Origin: Salminus brasiliensis
Lineage: Eukaryota > Chordata > Actinopteri > Characiformes > Bryconidae
Assembly: GCF_030463535.1 (NCBI RefSeq)
Contig: NC_132879.1
Coordinates: forward strand, 46,938,094-47,002,093
Reading direction: 5' to 3'
Length of the DNA stretch: 64,000 bases
This document shows, one piece after another, positions 35,035 to 48,340 of the stretch. A model generated the notes under the pieces. That model made no database searches. It had not been told where the DNA came from and saw only the letters and a program-made list of their open reading frames with translations. The stretch's first letter is position 1, and each line of letters begins with the position of its first letter. Both the position numbers and the translations under genes were made by a program.

Positions 35035-36400
35035 CCTTCAGCTTATGGAGTGTCAGCTGTGTACGACACAGAGCAAGATGCACCGGTTTTAGAACCAGTG
35101 TTTCATCAACACTGTTGCTTACTGACTATGAGTAGCAGTAGCCAAGCATGAATCATAATACAAAGTTATAACAGCAGGGATTGGTTGTGTTTAATTTAGG
35201 GATTCAACCAAAAAGAGGTGTAGCCTTACCTTAGTTTTCTTGAGAAGTAGTGAGACTCAGTGATTAACCCAAAAAGAGCTTTAGATTTCTTAAAAGGCTG
35301 CAAAATGTGCACCACAGGACTGAAAATCTCAAGTTCAAGACCATGTGCTAACCCTAGTGGCCTATCATCCAATCACTTGTGTCTCTCAGGCCCACCTGTC
35401 AGTCACACATTAACCATGTCAACCACCGCTTTGCTCTCTGGGGTCACAGACACACACACACATGCCGCTGATGTACAGTACACAAAGCAAATCGATGGCA
35501 GTCACAAGCTTTCCGTTATAACCAGACTTCAGTGTACTGCATGTACTGCGCTTCCTGCATCTGTGAACTTCGGACTCCACTTTGCAAAAGCTTCTAAAGA
35601 GAAGCAATATTTCACATTTCAAACATAAATCTCCCAAAACACAAGCTTTTTTTTTTTTATATCCTTTATTTTAATATGGGATCAATTAAAAGCCATGTCT
35701 CTATGAGCTGTTTAAAGTGATCAATGTTTCCTCAACCTGGCTTCAGTAAGTAATGGCTAAACCTAAAAGGTGCACTACAATGAATGACTGTATTTACTTT
35801 GGGATAGCTCTGAGATTGGAAGTGACGTACCATGAACCTCAAACACAGTTGTGTTCTCTTCCAAAGAAAAATCTAGCATAACTAAAACTGGGCTGTCACA
35901 AAGGCCAATTCCAAAGCACTTTGGGATGTTTTTGACATTTCTCTTGCAGACAGTTCTCTGAAAAATCTTTCCCCAGGATGCACATCACCAGCAGACTCAC
36001 CAGGTTATCTGAAAATGAGTTGCTACATGAGCACTGCTCACTAAAGTGCCTAACTCAAAGGGAATGAATCTGAAAACTGTCATAGATATCAGCTAAAAGC
36101 TAACCACAGCCGAATGGGTGAGGACTGCCAAGCTGTCAGGTAACACTAGGAAATAATAATAATAATAATAATAATAATGTTCTTGTTACAGTGCTAAAAC
36201 AAAGTTGTGCTATGTTATGCTATGCCATGCGACTTCTGTAAGCTGTCGCAATCCCATAAACCAGCAATAAAAGCAGCGCTTATCTTTTTTTTTTTTCACA
36301 AGACCACCATAAAAGGAGAAATAACAGGGTTGTAAATATACTTGTAATATAATAAAACTCGACTAACTTAAACCAGACGTCTCTCTTTCTCTTTCTCTCT
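35035..36400. other. tymp upstream flank, no gene seen
   Basis: Sequence upstream of the tymp start codon. No clear CpG island; a short CA tract at 35451-35461 and an (AAT)n run near 36155-36178. No coding segment recognised. Confidence 0.4.
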
Positions 36401-36403
36401 CTG

Positions 36404-36650
36404 GGCAGTAGTGGCTCAGCAGTTGCGGTGAGAGCAGGGGCCTATTGATGATAATTTTGTGGGTTCAAATCCCGGGCTCGGTAAGCTGCCACTGTTGGGA
36501 CCTTAAGCAAGGCTTACTTTCTCTGCTCCCTGGAAACTGCAGCAATGGCTGCCCACTGCTCCGGACATGTGTGCTCACAGTCACTGTGTGTGTTTGATCA
36601 CTGCACGGATGGGTAGGACAGATAGGCAGATACGACATTCCATCTGTGTC

Positions 36651-36655
<5 letters not shown>
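36404..36655 (+). mobile_element. tRNA-derived SINE
   Basis: The head resembles a tRNA gene: TAGTGGCTCAGCAGTTGCGG (A-box region) and GGGTTCAAATCCC (B-box) about 50 bp later. The body runs GCTGCCACTGTTGGGACCTTAAGCAAGGC to CACTGCACGGATGGGT and ends in a (TA)n tail at 36651-36679. I recognise this as a SINE type frequent in siluriform and characiform fishes. The A/B boxes are degraded and it is not a functional tRNA. Confidence 0.75.
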
Positions 36656-36685
<30 letters not shown>

Positions 36686-36689
36686 ACCA

Positions 36690-36835
36690 AGTTTGGGGCA
36701 GTGGTGACTCGCTGTTAGAGCACCGGGCTATTGATAACAGGGTTGTGGGTAAAGGGCCTTGCTCAAGGGTGTGTTCATGTGTTCACTGCATGGATGGGTT
36801 AAAAGCGAAAGCCAAATTCCATCTGTTTCACAAAA
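36690..36835 (+). mobile_element. Second, internally deleted SINE copy
   Basis: GGGGCAGTGGTGACTCGCTGTTAGAGCACCGGGCTATTGAT is a good SINE head; it then skips most of the middle and resumes at GTTCACTGCATGGATGGGTTAAAAGCG. It lies directly behind the copy at 36404, in tandem and in the same orientation. Confidence 0.7.
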
Positions 36836-39800
36836 ATGTGACAAATCATGTATAACATATGATAAGCTCTGTAAGCGATCTGTAAAACATGTTCAAAATA
36901 TGTAATGCATTATAATATATATAATATATATAACTCCAGTCTCTTCTGGCTCAGTGGTATCAGCACCACTGTGAACAATTCACACTCAGTAAGTTACTCC
37001 AAATAATAGCATTTCACACCAAACCAATGCAAATGGTTTACATATTGTTTACATCTTAACCATTGAATTATGTGGAAATAGGAATAGAATTCCCTTTTAA
37101 AGAATAATAAAGCAAGCTGTGGCCACACCTTCAATTACATCACATAACACCAAGCTTGGCACCAATCATAATACTTTATTCCTTTGTCTTATCCTTTTCT
37201 AATTCCTTTATTGCTACTCTTATTGTTGCACAACAGCCATCAAAACAAGCTTGCTGTTAATTACCACAGCAACTGAACAATTGATCTTGTAAAGCACAAC
37301 ATTAAGCAAGGTAAACACTACAGTACAGAAAACCACTGAAATTAAAATCCGTTTCCAGGTGCGACATTTTTCACAAACGTATTATTACTAAACTATAGAA
37401 CAGGCACATTGATTCATACTCCACACAGTGATTTGGTCTCCGCCAGTACTTCTATTTTTTTAATTCCAAATGATTAATGTTTAATATTTAATGTGACATG
37501 AGAAACATTTATCATAGCCTACTGTCAAATGACCCTGTCAGCTCCAAACCTGCTGTTTAGTCTTCTTTGTCTTCCTTGCGAGTCCAGACGTCAGTTCTAA
37601 TAGGCTTCTATCACTGATAACTTGACTGTCTTGCAGATCCTTCTTCAGCGATGACCGTCTCTGTTAAATCCCACTCATAAAGCTCCATCTCTTATTATAA
37701 CTTCACTATCCGATGCCGCCCACAAGAGCTCCTTAAGAACTTCTGTAAGCTAGGACACTCCTTTGGAGTCAGAGCTTGCAAGGTTTCTTCATACCATCTA
37801 AGGGTGTTTTTGTGGCAGTTGTTGGCCTCACCTTGCTAGTGAGGTGTACTGACTTCTATAAAGCTGCCTAGGAGCCCAAGAATAAAAAACTGTCCTTCCA
37901 TAGTTGAACAATATGAGCGTTTGCAACATAAAAAATGTAACACTCTTGTGTACTTTCTAGCATAGCCAAAACAAGGCTGAAGAACGGACCAATTCCAAAA
38001 CTCTAATACTGTTTCTTAACAGTCTTGACTTGTTACTTTTACCAAAACTGACATAACCCTAGCTTACACTAGTCCCTAGTCAGAGGTGGCGAAACCGTAA
38101 AGTGTGATTGTGACATGGGGAGAATATGGTGTTGTTGATACTAGATAACAGCACATTACCTCCAGACTCTGCGGCTTTTCCTGGACTAGTGTCCGCAGAA
38201 GTGGAGCTCAATCTCGGTGAAGTGAAAGATGAGAGGGAGGCAAACAGAGATCTGTGCTAGGCTAACCTCAGCTGACTCCCAAACTGGAGCTAAACACACT
38301 TTAGACAGGAAAGCTTGCTAACAGCACATCACGCTGAGAGGATACAAAGAGAGGACAGCAACACTATCCAGTAAGATTCAAGAATAATTACAGTGTTAAC
38401 CCGTTGTAGTACGGATTACCAGCCAATTAAAAGCCCTCATTAAAAAGAAAAACAGTGTTTCATTCACAAGACACAAAAACAGGGTTGTAAATTGTCTTGC
38501 AACATCACGTCTGAGCATTTTCACCCCAACCAAAGTCACATACTTACTATTCATACACAAAGTACTCAATAAATTCATTCTATGGTACCTCTTTTTTATG
38601 TAGGTTTAAAATATCGTTTTTGTTGATGAATTCCCAAACCCTTGACCCCTTGAGCTTGAAAGCTTTATTTTTACTATACTCAGTTGTATAAAAAAAATAG
38701 ACTGTTTGCCATTGAATGACTAGTGCTAGAAACTGGTCTTGGACAGCTACAGTCCAGCACATTTTAGTGATTCCCATGCTCTAACACACATACTGAACTG
38801 CCCGTCTGCACTAAAAAATGAGTGTACAGGTGTGTACACTGAACTGACATAAACCCTTTGCTACCCTGTCAACAGGGTAAACACACTTTCTAATGTGCTT
38901 TCTTGCTTTTTTCCCTCCTTCCATCCTTCCCATCTTTCTTAATTTTACCTCTGAAAATCCTGGAAAATGTCCAGTTCTGAAAACCCTAGAAGATTTCCAG
39001 TTTTAGAAATATTCAAACCAGTCTGTCTCACACTTAAAATCACAGATATCACATTTTCTCACTATTCTGATGGTTGATGTGAACATTAGATTAAGTTGTT
39101 GGCCATTGTAGCATGAACATATGTATTGCATTGCTGCCACTTGATTGGCTGATTAAATAATTGCATGAATAAGGTGTAGATTTCTGTATGAAAAAGGGTT
39201 CCACTAAGGGTTCCACAAGCCCAAGAACCACTTTTTACAGATGGCTTTTGTTTGTTTGCACCAAAGCGATTAAGAAACTGTAACCTCACCAGGAAATGTG
39301 ATCAGCTTGTGCTTATCAGTTTCACCAAATAAGACAAATTTCCCATCAGTTGGACTTCTGAAAGGGCCTCAGCAGATGGACAAAGTAACCACACCTGTCT
39401 TATCAGTAATAACCACATCACCAAAAGAGCTAGTTGAGCTTTTGTTGATTTTCCCTCCCAGCAATTTTTCTGTTCTCTACAGCTTAAGCGAAAAGGCTGC
39501 AGAGTTCCCAAAAAGCAGCCTTCATATGTACCAAATCCGGCACAAAACCTCCATTGGTTTATTCTTAACCCACATCTGGGCATCACTGTGAGATCTTGCT
39601 TCAGTCTGCTTTGAAATGCTTCCCAGAAGCAGGAAAACTCCTCCACACTTTTCTTGCTGTGTTGAACTCTCTGGCAGCTGATATAATGGTGAAGACCTAG
39701 CTCAGTTTCAGAATTTGAAGGTTAAGGTCACTTGCTGCTTCTTATAGTAACTGGACTGTCCTGTGGGACCTGTAAAGCAAGATGTCTGAGCAAGTGAGGT

Positions 39801-41050
39801 TCTGAACAGCACAGTCAGATACACCTTTTAATTAAGCAGACGTGGCATTTTTAACTCATCGATGAAAAGTGAATTTCACTTTGACTGTCGCGGCTTTTTT
39901 TGTGATATAAAAAAAAACTAAAGCTCCATCAATACTCGTTGTTAATGTTATTTCTGAACAATAAAGCACCCTCAGAGGTAGGTAGAGTAGTTTAAACCGT
40001 ACTCAAGTAAAAGCATTATTACAGTGAGATTTATGGATGGGATGAACCCTTTACTAGGGGCCTCCCTCAGGATAAATAAAAAGCCTGTTCATCATGACTG
40101 TTTACAGTAGCAACTGATATATAATTGTTCAAAATAATGTCATAGCTGCCATGGCCTTGCGATGGCCTAGCGATGCCGCGTTGGCGCGTAAGCGCCAACT
40201 GCCGGCCTCTGACCTTGCCCAGCATTGCTACTATACCAGATGCCAGCCTCATCCAGCATCGATACAGAGGTTCTGGGCCCTTTACATCTAAAAACTAGGT
40301 TAAAAATATATGGTCCACATCTTAAGGCTCTGAGGGCAAGGCTCGAGTCTCTTTTTGCAGGCAGGGTCAAAATTAAGAGTAGATATTTCAGTCTCAAACT
40401 CTTCATTGTTAAAATGTCATTGATGATTCTATACAGCCAAAGGCAGTCCGGCAAAACCAGACTTGACTGTTTTTTCTTGTCAGTGTTAGACACCCAGATG
40501 CCCAGAATTTGAGTCTTGTAATATTGTTTGCTTTTTTGTTGACTGGACCAAATCTGCTTACTTGTCAGATTTTCTCAATGACATCATATCTCCAACAACA
40601 GGTCAAGGAACTTAGAGATATAGTCATGGACATGGCCATGGTCTTTTCTCAGATATTTGCTGCAGTAATAAATGCTTTGTTATTAACATGTTTCTTTCTT
40701 TTGTTTGCATCAGAACAACACAAAAAAGCTGGAAAAAGTGAAATCTGACATCAACTCCCACAGAACTCCAGACATGGCCTGGCCAAAACTAACCGCACCT
40801 TTTCAACTTCATAATACATACGTGCAATCCCATCATGCTTCTTTAATTTGTAGAAATAATAGAATAGAAATCACACATGAAGACAATGACTGACTCCATT
40901 TGTCTGATGATGTCAGAACCAAAATTGTCTAAAAGTATAGACAATCTCAAGGCTACAAGTCTGTCTGTGTACAGCATCATTAAGAAAGCAGCAGTAAAAG
41001 TAACAAAGTAAGAAGGTAACAGCCCTCTGCGCTGTAGCTAACCTCCCTGA
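36836..41050. other. Gene-poor AT-rich block
   Basis: No exon or RNA gene recognised. Possible repeat pieces: an L2-like 3' tail near 37770-37900 (CAAGGTTTCTTC...GGGTGTTTTTGTGGC) and a Tc1-like fragment near 38990-39065 (AGTTTTAGAAATATTCAAACCAGTC...TCTCACTATTCTGATGG). The open frames at 39298-39646 on both strands show no family resemblance. Confidence 0.4.
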
Positions 41051-41059
41051 ACGTGGATG

Positions 41060-41700
41060 GAAGACTAAAAGCGATGGATGACTGCAAGGGAATTGTCTCA
41101 GCCAACTTTCAAACAAATTCGAGCTAAGCTGCAGACACAAGGTACAGTGCCACCCATCACATTTCTGAACGAAATGGAAGGGACCCACTGTTGACACAGA
41201 GACACTTTTGGGAGAACATTCTGTGGACATATAAGACCAATGTCGAGTTTTCTGGTAAAGCACTTCATTGTACCATTGCAGCCTTTAAAGAAAAGAACAC
41301 GGTCCTTAAGGTCAAACATGATGGAAGTTGAAGGATGTTTTGGGGTTGTTTTGTTGCTTCTGGTATTGGAGGCCTGTACTGTATGACTGTATGCATGCCT
41401 TTATGAACTCTGAAGTGTGGGGTCCAGTGTCAGACAGCTGGGCCTCCATCAGTGGACATGGGTCTTCCAACAGGACAATGACCCAAAGCAATGAGTGCAG
41501 ATCTAAACCCTAAAGAACATTTGTGGAGAGATCCTAAAACAGCAGCTGGGAAAAGGCACCATTCAAATCTGAGAGACCTGGAGCAGCTGGCAAAAGAAAA
41601 AATTCCAACAAAAAAAGATTTCAACAACACGCAGACGAAGCAACAACATTACTTCCAAATGCTCCGGAGTGAAAACCTTACCTAAAAATTTAACAAATAA
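41060..41700 (+). pseudogene. Decayed Tc1-type transposase
   Basis: Plus-strand reading in broken frames gives FLNEMEGTHC, GGCFGVVLLL-like text, then WVFQQDNDPKQ (about 41460) and NICGEILKQQLGKG, corresponding to the Tc1 blocks around the second catalytic Asp and the 'NLW..LK' segment. Multiple stops; no terminal repeats found. Confidence 0.65.
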
Positions 41701-42254
41701 TAAAAAATAACGTTTCACTGCTTAATAACAGTTTAGTTCACTCCAGCGGCAAGAGTCGAGAGTCGGAGTCGACTCCTAGGAGTCCCCTCGCAGTACCACA
41801 GAGCGAGCAGCGCCTCCCACAGGTCTTACTCTCATTTTCTTGTACTTGTAATTTGGAGAGTAATGAGAACATGCATTTAATATAATCATTTAATAAAGAT
41901 TTGGGACTGTGGGCTATAGCCTCGCGACGCCCCTGTGTGGTAAAATAATGACTCAAGCAAAAGCACTTTTCAAAAACAACTTGAGTAGATGTGCAGTATG
42001 AGGCCAAAAACTGCATAACCCTCAAATGCATGATGTTACAAACTCCTTTTCCTCATTGTACAATTACACAATGCATATTTCATGGTAACCCAGGAATAAT
42101 AATAGCCCCAAACAAAGGCTTGTATTTGGCCAAGTCATCTGCAATGGTGCAGCTTGAGGATGACACGGATTGGCCCATTCATTAGGAAGAGTCTCAAAGT
42201 GAATCTTTGATTTGAACTACAGGTTGATCAAGAGCTCGTCTGTGGAGAGTCCAC

Positions 42255-42298
<44 letters not shown>

Positions 42299-44400
42299 AA
42301 CAGCCATTCTGACCGTCCAAACCCTTTTGTTGCTTGATTTTACTACTGTACGTTGCTCCAATATGCTACATACCGTCTGTAGTCACTTCTCTGGTAAGCA
42401 GGGCAGGGAATCGTTTAAAAAAGAGTCGATTCCTCGATTCCGTCCATTTTGGAAACGCGATTCGCCTCCGAAGCTTTGAACTTGCATTTAAACAAAATGC
42501 GTAGCCCCACCATATGTCTATAGTCTGAGTTTTACTTCGGATTAAGTTGCAAACAAAGTGAAAACAGAACATTTTGGAAGAAAAAAAGTCTTACAGTCGG
42601 TCGCCAGTGCTGCTGTCCAGCGCGACCGTACCACTAGAGGGGAGTTTGGGATCTACCATGTAGGCAGGGAGCCATGCAATGTTTCTGTGGAAATTTCTTT
42701 CTGTAAATGAAATAAGCTCTCTAAAGGTACAATAAAAAAAAAATGTTTTTTTCCGGCTGTTGAGAAATTTAATTAGGCTCCTGGGTCAGTTAAGGGACAA
42801 ATGATGGGGAGACAGGTTGGCAAAGTGTGCAGGCTCTGCTACCATGGCACCATTGTCATGTTTCCCCATGCATGTATAATACATAGACTTCCAGTTCTGA
42901 GCAATCCACTGCTGTGAATATTGATTTCTTCTTTTAAATAAATAAATAAATACACTGTTGGTTGTGCTCTACATGGTGTGCTCTGCTATATCTGTACTCG
43001 TGTTTTCCTATCCAAAGGGATGGACTGCCAGGTCCTCTGCATGTTAGAGGGGATCTTAATAACAAGGATATTATAAGGAGTTTGTTCCCATCCTACCCAC
43101 CCAGAGAGAGCAAAGCCATTTATGCTTTCTAGAAGGTCCTGGCCACTGATGGCTTTGGCATGACTGGGGATCACGGTGTGCTCTGCTGTGTCTGTGCTCC
43201 TGTTTTCCTATCCATAAGGATCCATAAGGATATATGTGAAAAACATAGAGAAGTAAAGCACAATAGGGAGGATGATGTACCACTGTACCCATAGGGCTGA
43301 GCTGAAGTAAAAGTGGAGAATATGGATTTGATGTCCCCCGTGAGACGTTGTACACCCATCCTTAGCCTGTTAGAGGGGATCTTAATATATATTAGGGAGT
43401 TTGTTCCTCTACTGAGAAAGCTTTAAACAAGATGTTGGAACACTGCTGTGAGAATTGGATTGCATTTAGTCACAAGAGCATTCTGGATCACACACACCAC
43501 TCCAACTCACTCAAAGATATTGGAAGGAGCTTCATTACTCCCAAAAAAAACCCCAGCCCACAGACCTTGGTCTCTAGGTGTGGCTTATGTTTATGTGTAT
43601 ATTTCTATGTGTAAATAGTATTAAGCATTAAACATTAAATGCTTATATTTATTATTATATTGTTATTTAAAGTTATTTAAAGTAGTGAAGATAGATTTGG
43701 TGATGACCAAGTTAACATACCTGATATCCATATTGTTTTTTTATGTATCCATAAACTTTCAGTTTTTTTTTGTAAATCTTAAGTTAAGAAGTAAGCTATA
43801 TATTATTGATAATCCTTAATTATTTAACCAAATATCATCATTTGTAGATATTGGCCAGGCCAAACCTAAACATTTGTTATAGTCAATGTACAAGAAAAAG
43901 AATGTGATACATTTTGTCTAACGAATGCAACAAGAGACTGATGTAATACATGTTACATAATATAGAAATGGAACACTTACTTTGGTCCTTTGGTCCAAAA
44001 GTGTAAACGGCTACAGACTTTTTTATTGAGACGTAGTAACAAAGCCCCTGAGGCTATTAAAACATAAAACCAGAAAACACAACTTCTTCAGTAAATCCTA
44101 ATGCACAGTTACTCTGACCATGTTTCATGTATCTTGAGTATCAGGATTATATCTGGATAAGGCCAAGCCACATAAAAATGCAAGTGTAAACACACCCAAG
44201 ACACATTTAGGTGGTCTGAGACGCATTTGAGCCACATTATAGCAGTGTAAACACATCCATCTCTCCAAGATGCATCCAACAACCAAAACCCCTCCCAATA
44301 CAACCGAAACACAACTGTTGTACAACCAGGGATTGTCATATATTTGGATTTCAGTCTGTCTAACCAGAGGTGCATTTGACTACCAATGCATGTGGCTAAA
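41701..44400. other. Gene-poor block with simple repeats and small repeat fragments
   Basis: Includes a (CT)n(CA)n microsatellite at 42250-42298, ATCGATTC-rich fragments at 41745-41790 and 42400-42480 that may be DNA-transposon ends, and fragments of the two dispersed families (43075-43165, 43380-43600). No gene was recognised. Confidence 0.45.
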
Positions 44401-44559
44401 AATCTTATCTTATCTTTAGAGTACAGTGGGTGCTATTTCAAAAGCTTCTGTGTCTTCAGGTAGCTAATGGTGGTTTTGAGGTGCATTTTAAGCTGTTCTC
44501 TTCAGCTTTAGTCTTTTGGTTTGACATTTGCATCCAGAATCTGCTGGTATTTGTGAAAT

Positions 44560-45000
44560 CCAATCTTGTCGCCACCCCCGTTCTTCACAGTTGGCAAGGT
44601 TTTCTTTTCATGCAATGCAGTTCCATTTTTTCTTCCAAATGCATTTTTGCTGATTTTTGCCAAAGAGTTCTACTAAAGTGAACTCATCAGTTCACGGCAC
44701 TATCCAAAACTCATCTCTAGATGTTCTGTAGTTTGTGACAAGTTCACAGGTGAGATTTCCTTCTTATGAGTCTTCCATGAAGCAACACTGCACAGTGGAA
44801 CAGTGCACCACCCTCTTAATGCTAAACATTCATGTAGGTTCTTACCAACTTACAAGCAATTCTTTCTTGGTCTTACAGATTTCATATGTACCCGCACAGG
44901 TCTGAGCTCTCATTTCCCAATGACATCTGTACTGTAGAAATAATAAGCTTAAAATGCTTGACTACCTTCTTATTGCCTATACCTGCCTTATAAAGCAGAG
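44560..45000 (-). pseudogene. Tc1-type transposase remnant, left part of a split element
   Basis: TTGTCGCCACCCCCGTTCTTCACAGTTGGCAAGGTTTTCTTTTCATGCAATGCAG is the reverse complement of a Tc1 transposase block ('NTLPTVKNGGG'). The matching terminal piece ending GGGCGGCAAACTTTTGCAAAAGGCTGTATA lies at about 46850-46878, so a 1.5-kb repeat unit now separates the two. Confidence 0.5.
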
Positions 45001-45139
45001 TTCCAACACAGACACCCTAACCCCTTTCTCTCTCTCTCTCTTTTACATGTACTGAGATACCCTGTCGTCCAGTCTGGAGGTGTCCATTTCTCCATTTTCT
45101 GAAATCAGACCTGTTCCTCTCCTCAGCAGAGCTTTTGAC

Positions 45140-46580
45140 ACAAGTCTCTTTTGCATGTGCTGAGGTGCCCTGCTCCTCCTGCTGCGCCCTGATGTTCGCT
45201 CAGGCTGGCTCTCCACTGCCCTGCTGTGTTACAGTTCTGCAATATTCCACTCCTACCACACTCCACTGCTATACATACACATACTTAATCAGCATGGACT
45301 TTAACATTAGCACTGAGCCATATGTCCAGCACCTACTTACACTCATACTTCATAACCTGTTCCTACATTAGCTACAGCTCTTCATTATCTCTCTGTCCAG
45401 CACCTACTCATACTTCATAACCTGTTCCTACATTAGCTACAGCTCTTCATTATCTCTCTGTCCAGCACCTACTCACACTTCATAACCTGTTCCTACATTA
45501 GCTACAGCTCTTCATTATCTCTCTGTCCAGCACCTACTCATACTTCATAACCTGTTCCTACATTAGCTACAGCTCTTCATTATCTCTCTGTCCAGCACCT
45601 ACTCACACTTCATAACCTGTTCCTACATTAGCTACAGCTCTTCATTATCTCTCTGTCCAGCACCTACTCACACTTCATAACCTGTTCCTACATTAGCTAC
45701 AGCTCTTCATTATCTCTCTGTCCAGCACCTACTCACACTTCATAACCTGTTCCTACATTAGCTACAGCTCTTCATTATCTCTCTGTCCAGCACCTACTCA
45801 TACTTCATAACCTGTTCCTACATTAGCTACAGCTCTTCATTATCTCTCTGTCCAGCACCTACTCACACTTCATAACCTGTTCCTACATTAGCTACAGCTC
45901 TTCATTATCTCTCTGTCCAGCACCTACTCATACTTCATAACCTGTTCCTACATTAGCTACAGCTCTTCATTATCTCTCTGTCCAGCACCTACTCACACTT
46001 CATAACCTGTTCCTACATTAGCTACAGCTCTTCATTATCTCTCTGTCCAGCACCTACTCACACTTCATAACCTGTTCCTACATTAGCTACAGCTCTTCAT
46101 TATCTCTCTGTCCAGCACCTACTCACACTTCATAACCTGTTCCTACATTAGCTACAGCTCTTCATTATCTCTCTGTCCAGCACCTACTCATACTTCATAA
46201 CCTGTTCCTACATTAGCTACAGCTCTTCATTATCTCTCTGTCCAGCACCTACTCACACTTCATAACCTGTTCCTACATTAGCTACAGCTCTTCATTATCT
46301 CTCTGTCCAGCACCTACTCACACTTCATAACCTGTTCCTACATTAGCTACAGCTCTTCATTATCTCTCTGTCCAGCACCAACTCATACTTCATAACCTGT
46401 TCGTACATTAGTAGGAGATTAGTAGAGTCTTGGTTTCTCCTAAGGTTTCTTTCTCTTAGTATGAGGGTGTTTTTCTGTGCCACTGTGGCTACCATCTCCA
46501 TTGTGGTGCTTGCTCATAAGAGACGTGGACCCGGATCCCTGTAAAGCGCTATATAAATAAAATATGAATTGAAATTATTT
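45140..46580 (+). mobile_element. L2-like retroelement tail with internally expanded minisatellite
   Basis: Left flank CTCAGGCTGGCTCTCCACTG...ATCAGCATGG and right part GGTTTCTCCTAAGGTTTCTTTCTCTTAG then CTGTAAAGCGCTATATAAATAAAAT is the familiar 3' end of fish L2-type LINEs or their SINE partners. Between the two, the 65-bp unit at 45329-46418 has been amplified. No reverse transcriptase is present. Confidence 0.5.
45329..46418. repeat. 65-bp minisatellite, about 16.5 copies
   Basis: Tandem unit starting CTGTCCAGCACCTACTCA and ending CTTCATTATCTCT, 65 bp, nearly identical throughout; sixteen full units start at 45398 and every 65 bp to 46373. One main variable site (CATACTT versus CACACTT) alternates in an ordered pattern; see findings. 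The first partial unit has a 6-bp extra segment and the last unit carries ACCAACT and TTCGTAC changes. Confidence 0.95.
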
Positions 46581-46879
46581 GAATTGTGGGCATCAATGAC
46601 TTTTGTTGTCAGGTCTTTAGTTGTTTAGAGGAGTGCACGTTTGCCTCAGGGCGATTTGCTAATCAAGATCTGAGACCTATATATAAGGCTCTGCAATGCT
46701 TAGGGTGGAAGTTTACATTGATGATTTTTTCATTTTTTTAAGTTATTACTGAGAGTAACTGCATTAGGATTTGCTGACAATACTGTGTTTGTTTGATTAG
46801 TTTGAGTAGTTTTACTACATCTTAATTAAAATAAAGTATCACTTAAACAAGGGCGGCAAACTTTTGCAAAAGGCTGTAT

Positions 46880-48340
46880 ATGTATTGTGACAGAGATGGA
46901 TCTGTACCAGATGGCTGCACACCCCAACTAAACTGGATTCTGTATTTATGTTTCAAGTTATTAAAATGAAAAAAACAAAAAAACAAAAATAAACCCAACA
47001 ACAATCACATACACATACAATCACATGACTGTGTAGCTCTAACTGTACCATGTAGTTTAGATTTGAGGCTGTGGTGGTATTCAAAAAGCACCTCCATTCA
47101 GGAGTGCTGTTTCTGGACCAGTACGTTTTTGACCACATTGTGATGGAGGTCTGTAAAGAGTGGAGCTAATCTGATCCTGGACTTGTGGCCTATTTTAAGA
47201 TGCTATGTGAATAACACCCCAGCATGTAAGTGTTAATGTAGGCTAATTCTGCTGATTTCATTGAACATGAAGCACTCTTCAGTCACTGGTTGAAATACTT
47301 AAATACGTCATCAGAGGGGAGCAAGCAATGACTCATACTGCATCATCACGGACACACTCTGCCCAGCAGCTTGAATAGTCTCTTTTTCTCCAAATGAGAG
47401 GGTAATGCATTCAGACTTTTCATCAAGGTTTCATCATGTTTCCTTTATCAAAAACACTGTTTTACATGGTGGGTAGGGACAGTGTTTGCAACATAAACAC
47501 CTCCCTTGGATTGTGAGTCATAAATTAAGTATGGAATAGATAGATGAAATAGAAATGGAGATGGATAGAAACTGAGCGGTCCTTGAAGGCCATGATGTTT
47601 TACTCACGCTTACTTACTAGAGTTTCTAAGTAAAACATTTGAATTGTTGCTAGTGAAAGTGACTGACCTTTCAACACCGTTTAAACCTAACATGATCAAC
47701 TACAGTTCACAGACATACTCATTAACATCAATTTTGCTCTTTGCTTGAATTCCTTGATTGCTTTAGAATATGATTCTGTAGTTCCAGTCCTGGCCATCCG
47801 GAACACTGCAAAAGGTAGTGTTTTTCCCTGCTCTAACACACCAAATCCAGCTCACCAGCCAGTTATCAAGCCCTTCATTAGCTGAATCCGGTGTGTTCAA
47901 ACACAATGCAATTCTGTGGTACTCCAGGACTGAAACTTTGGAATTTGATTAACACAACATAAAAAAAAATTGGACCTGACTCCTTCATTCCATCCAGAAG
48001 AGGGTGCTAGATCACCTACTTACTTTTTACTTTCACAGGCTGAGCAACTGTCAGTGCTAAACAAGTCAACTTATTATTAGGGTACAATATTCTCTGAAAT
48101 TATACAAGTTCAGAACTTGTACAACAAATACAAAAACATCAAAAGTCCAAAGGAGGAGTTGTCCTTTGAGTTGTTAAATATAGTGCGGATGGTGCCACAC
48201 ACTGGCTGTTTATCCTAGTAGTTGTTTCAGCAGCTCATCAGCTCTTGGAGTTGTGGAGATCTTCCATACCCTGCTAGGCATTACATACATACATACAAAG
48301 GTTGACAGTTGTGTACTAAAACTGGCAGGGGTGCAAACAT
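46880..48340. other. Intergenic, with a small MITE-like repeat near 47790-47940
   Basis: At 47790-47940, GTAGTGTTTTTCCCTGCTCTAACACACCAAATCCAGCTCA...GGTACTCCAGGACTGAA is a short repeat I recognise as common in fish genomes; it has no coding capacity. The remainder holds nothing identifiable. Confidence 0.45.

Noticed and set aside
36404-36480. Possible tRNA gene
   Set aside because: Box A/B-like words are present but the cloverleaf is degraded and the sequence continues into a SINE body.
39298-39646. Overlapping ~100-codon frames on both strands
   Set aside because: No recognisable domain and no exon-type boundaries; two open frames in low-stop sequence are expected by chance.
45329-46418. 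CRISPR-like array of regular repeats
   Set aside because: The 65-bp units are head-to-tail with no unique spacers; it is a minisatellite in a vertebrate genome.
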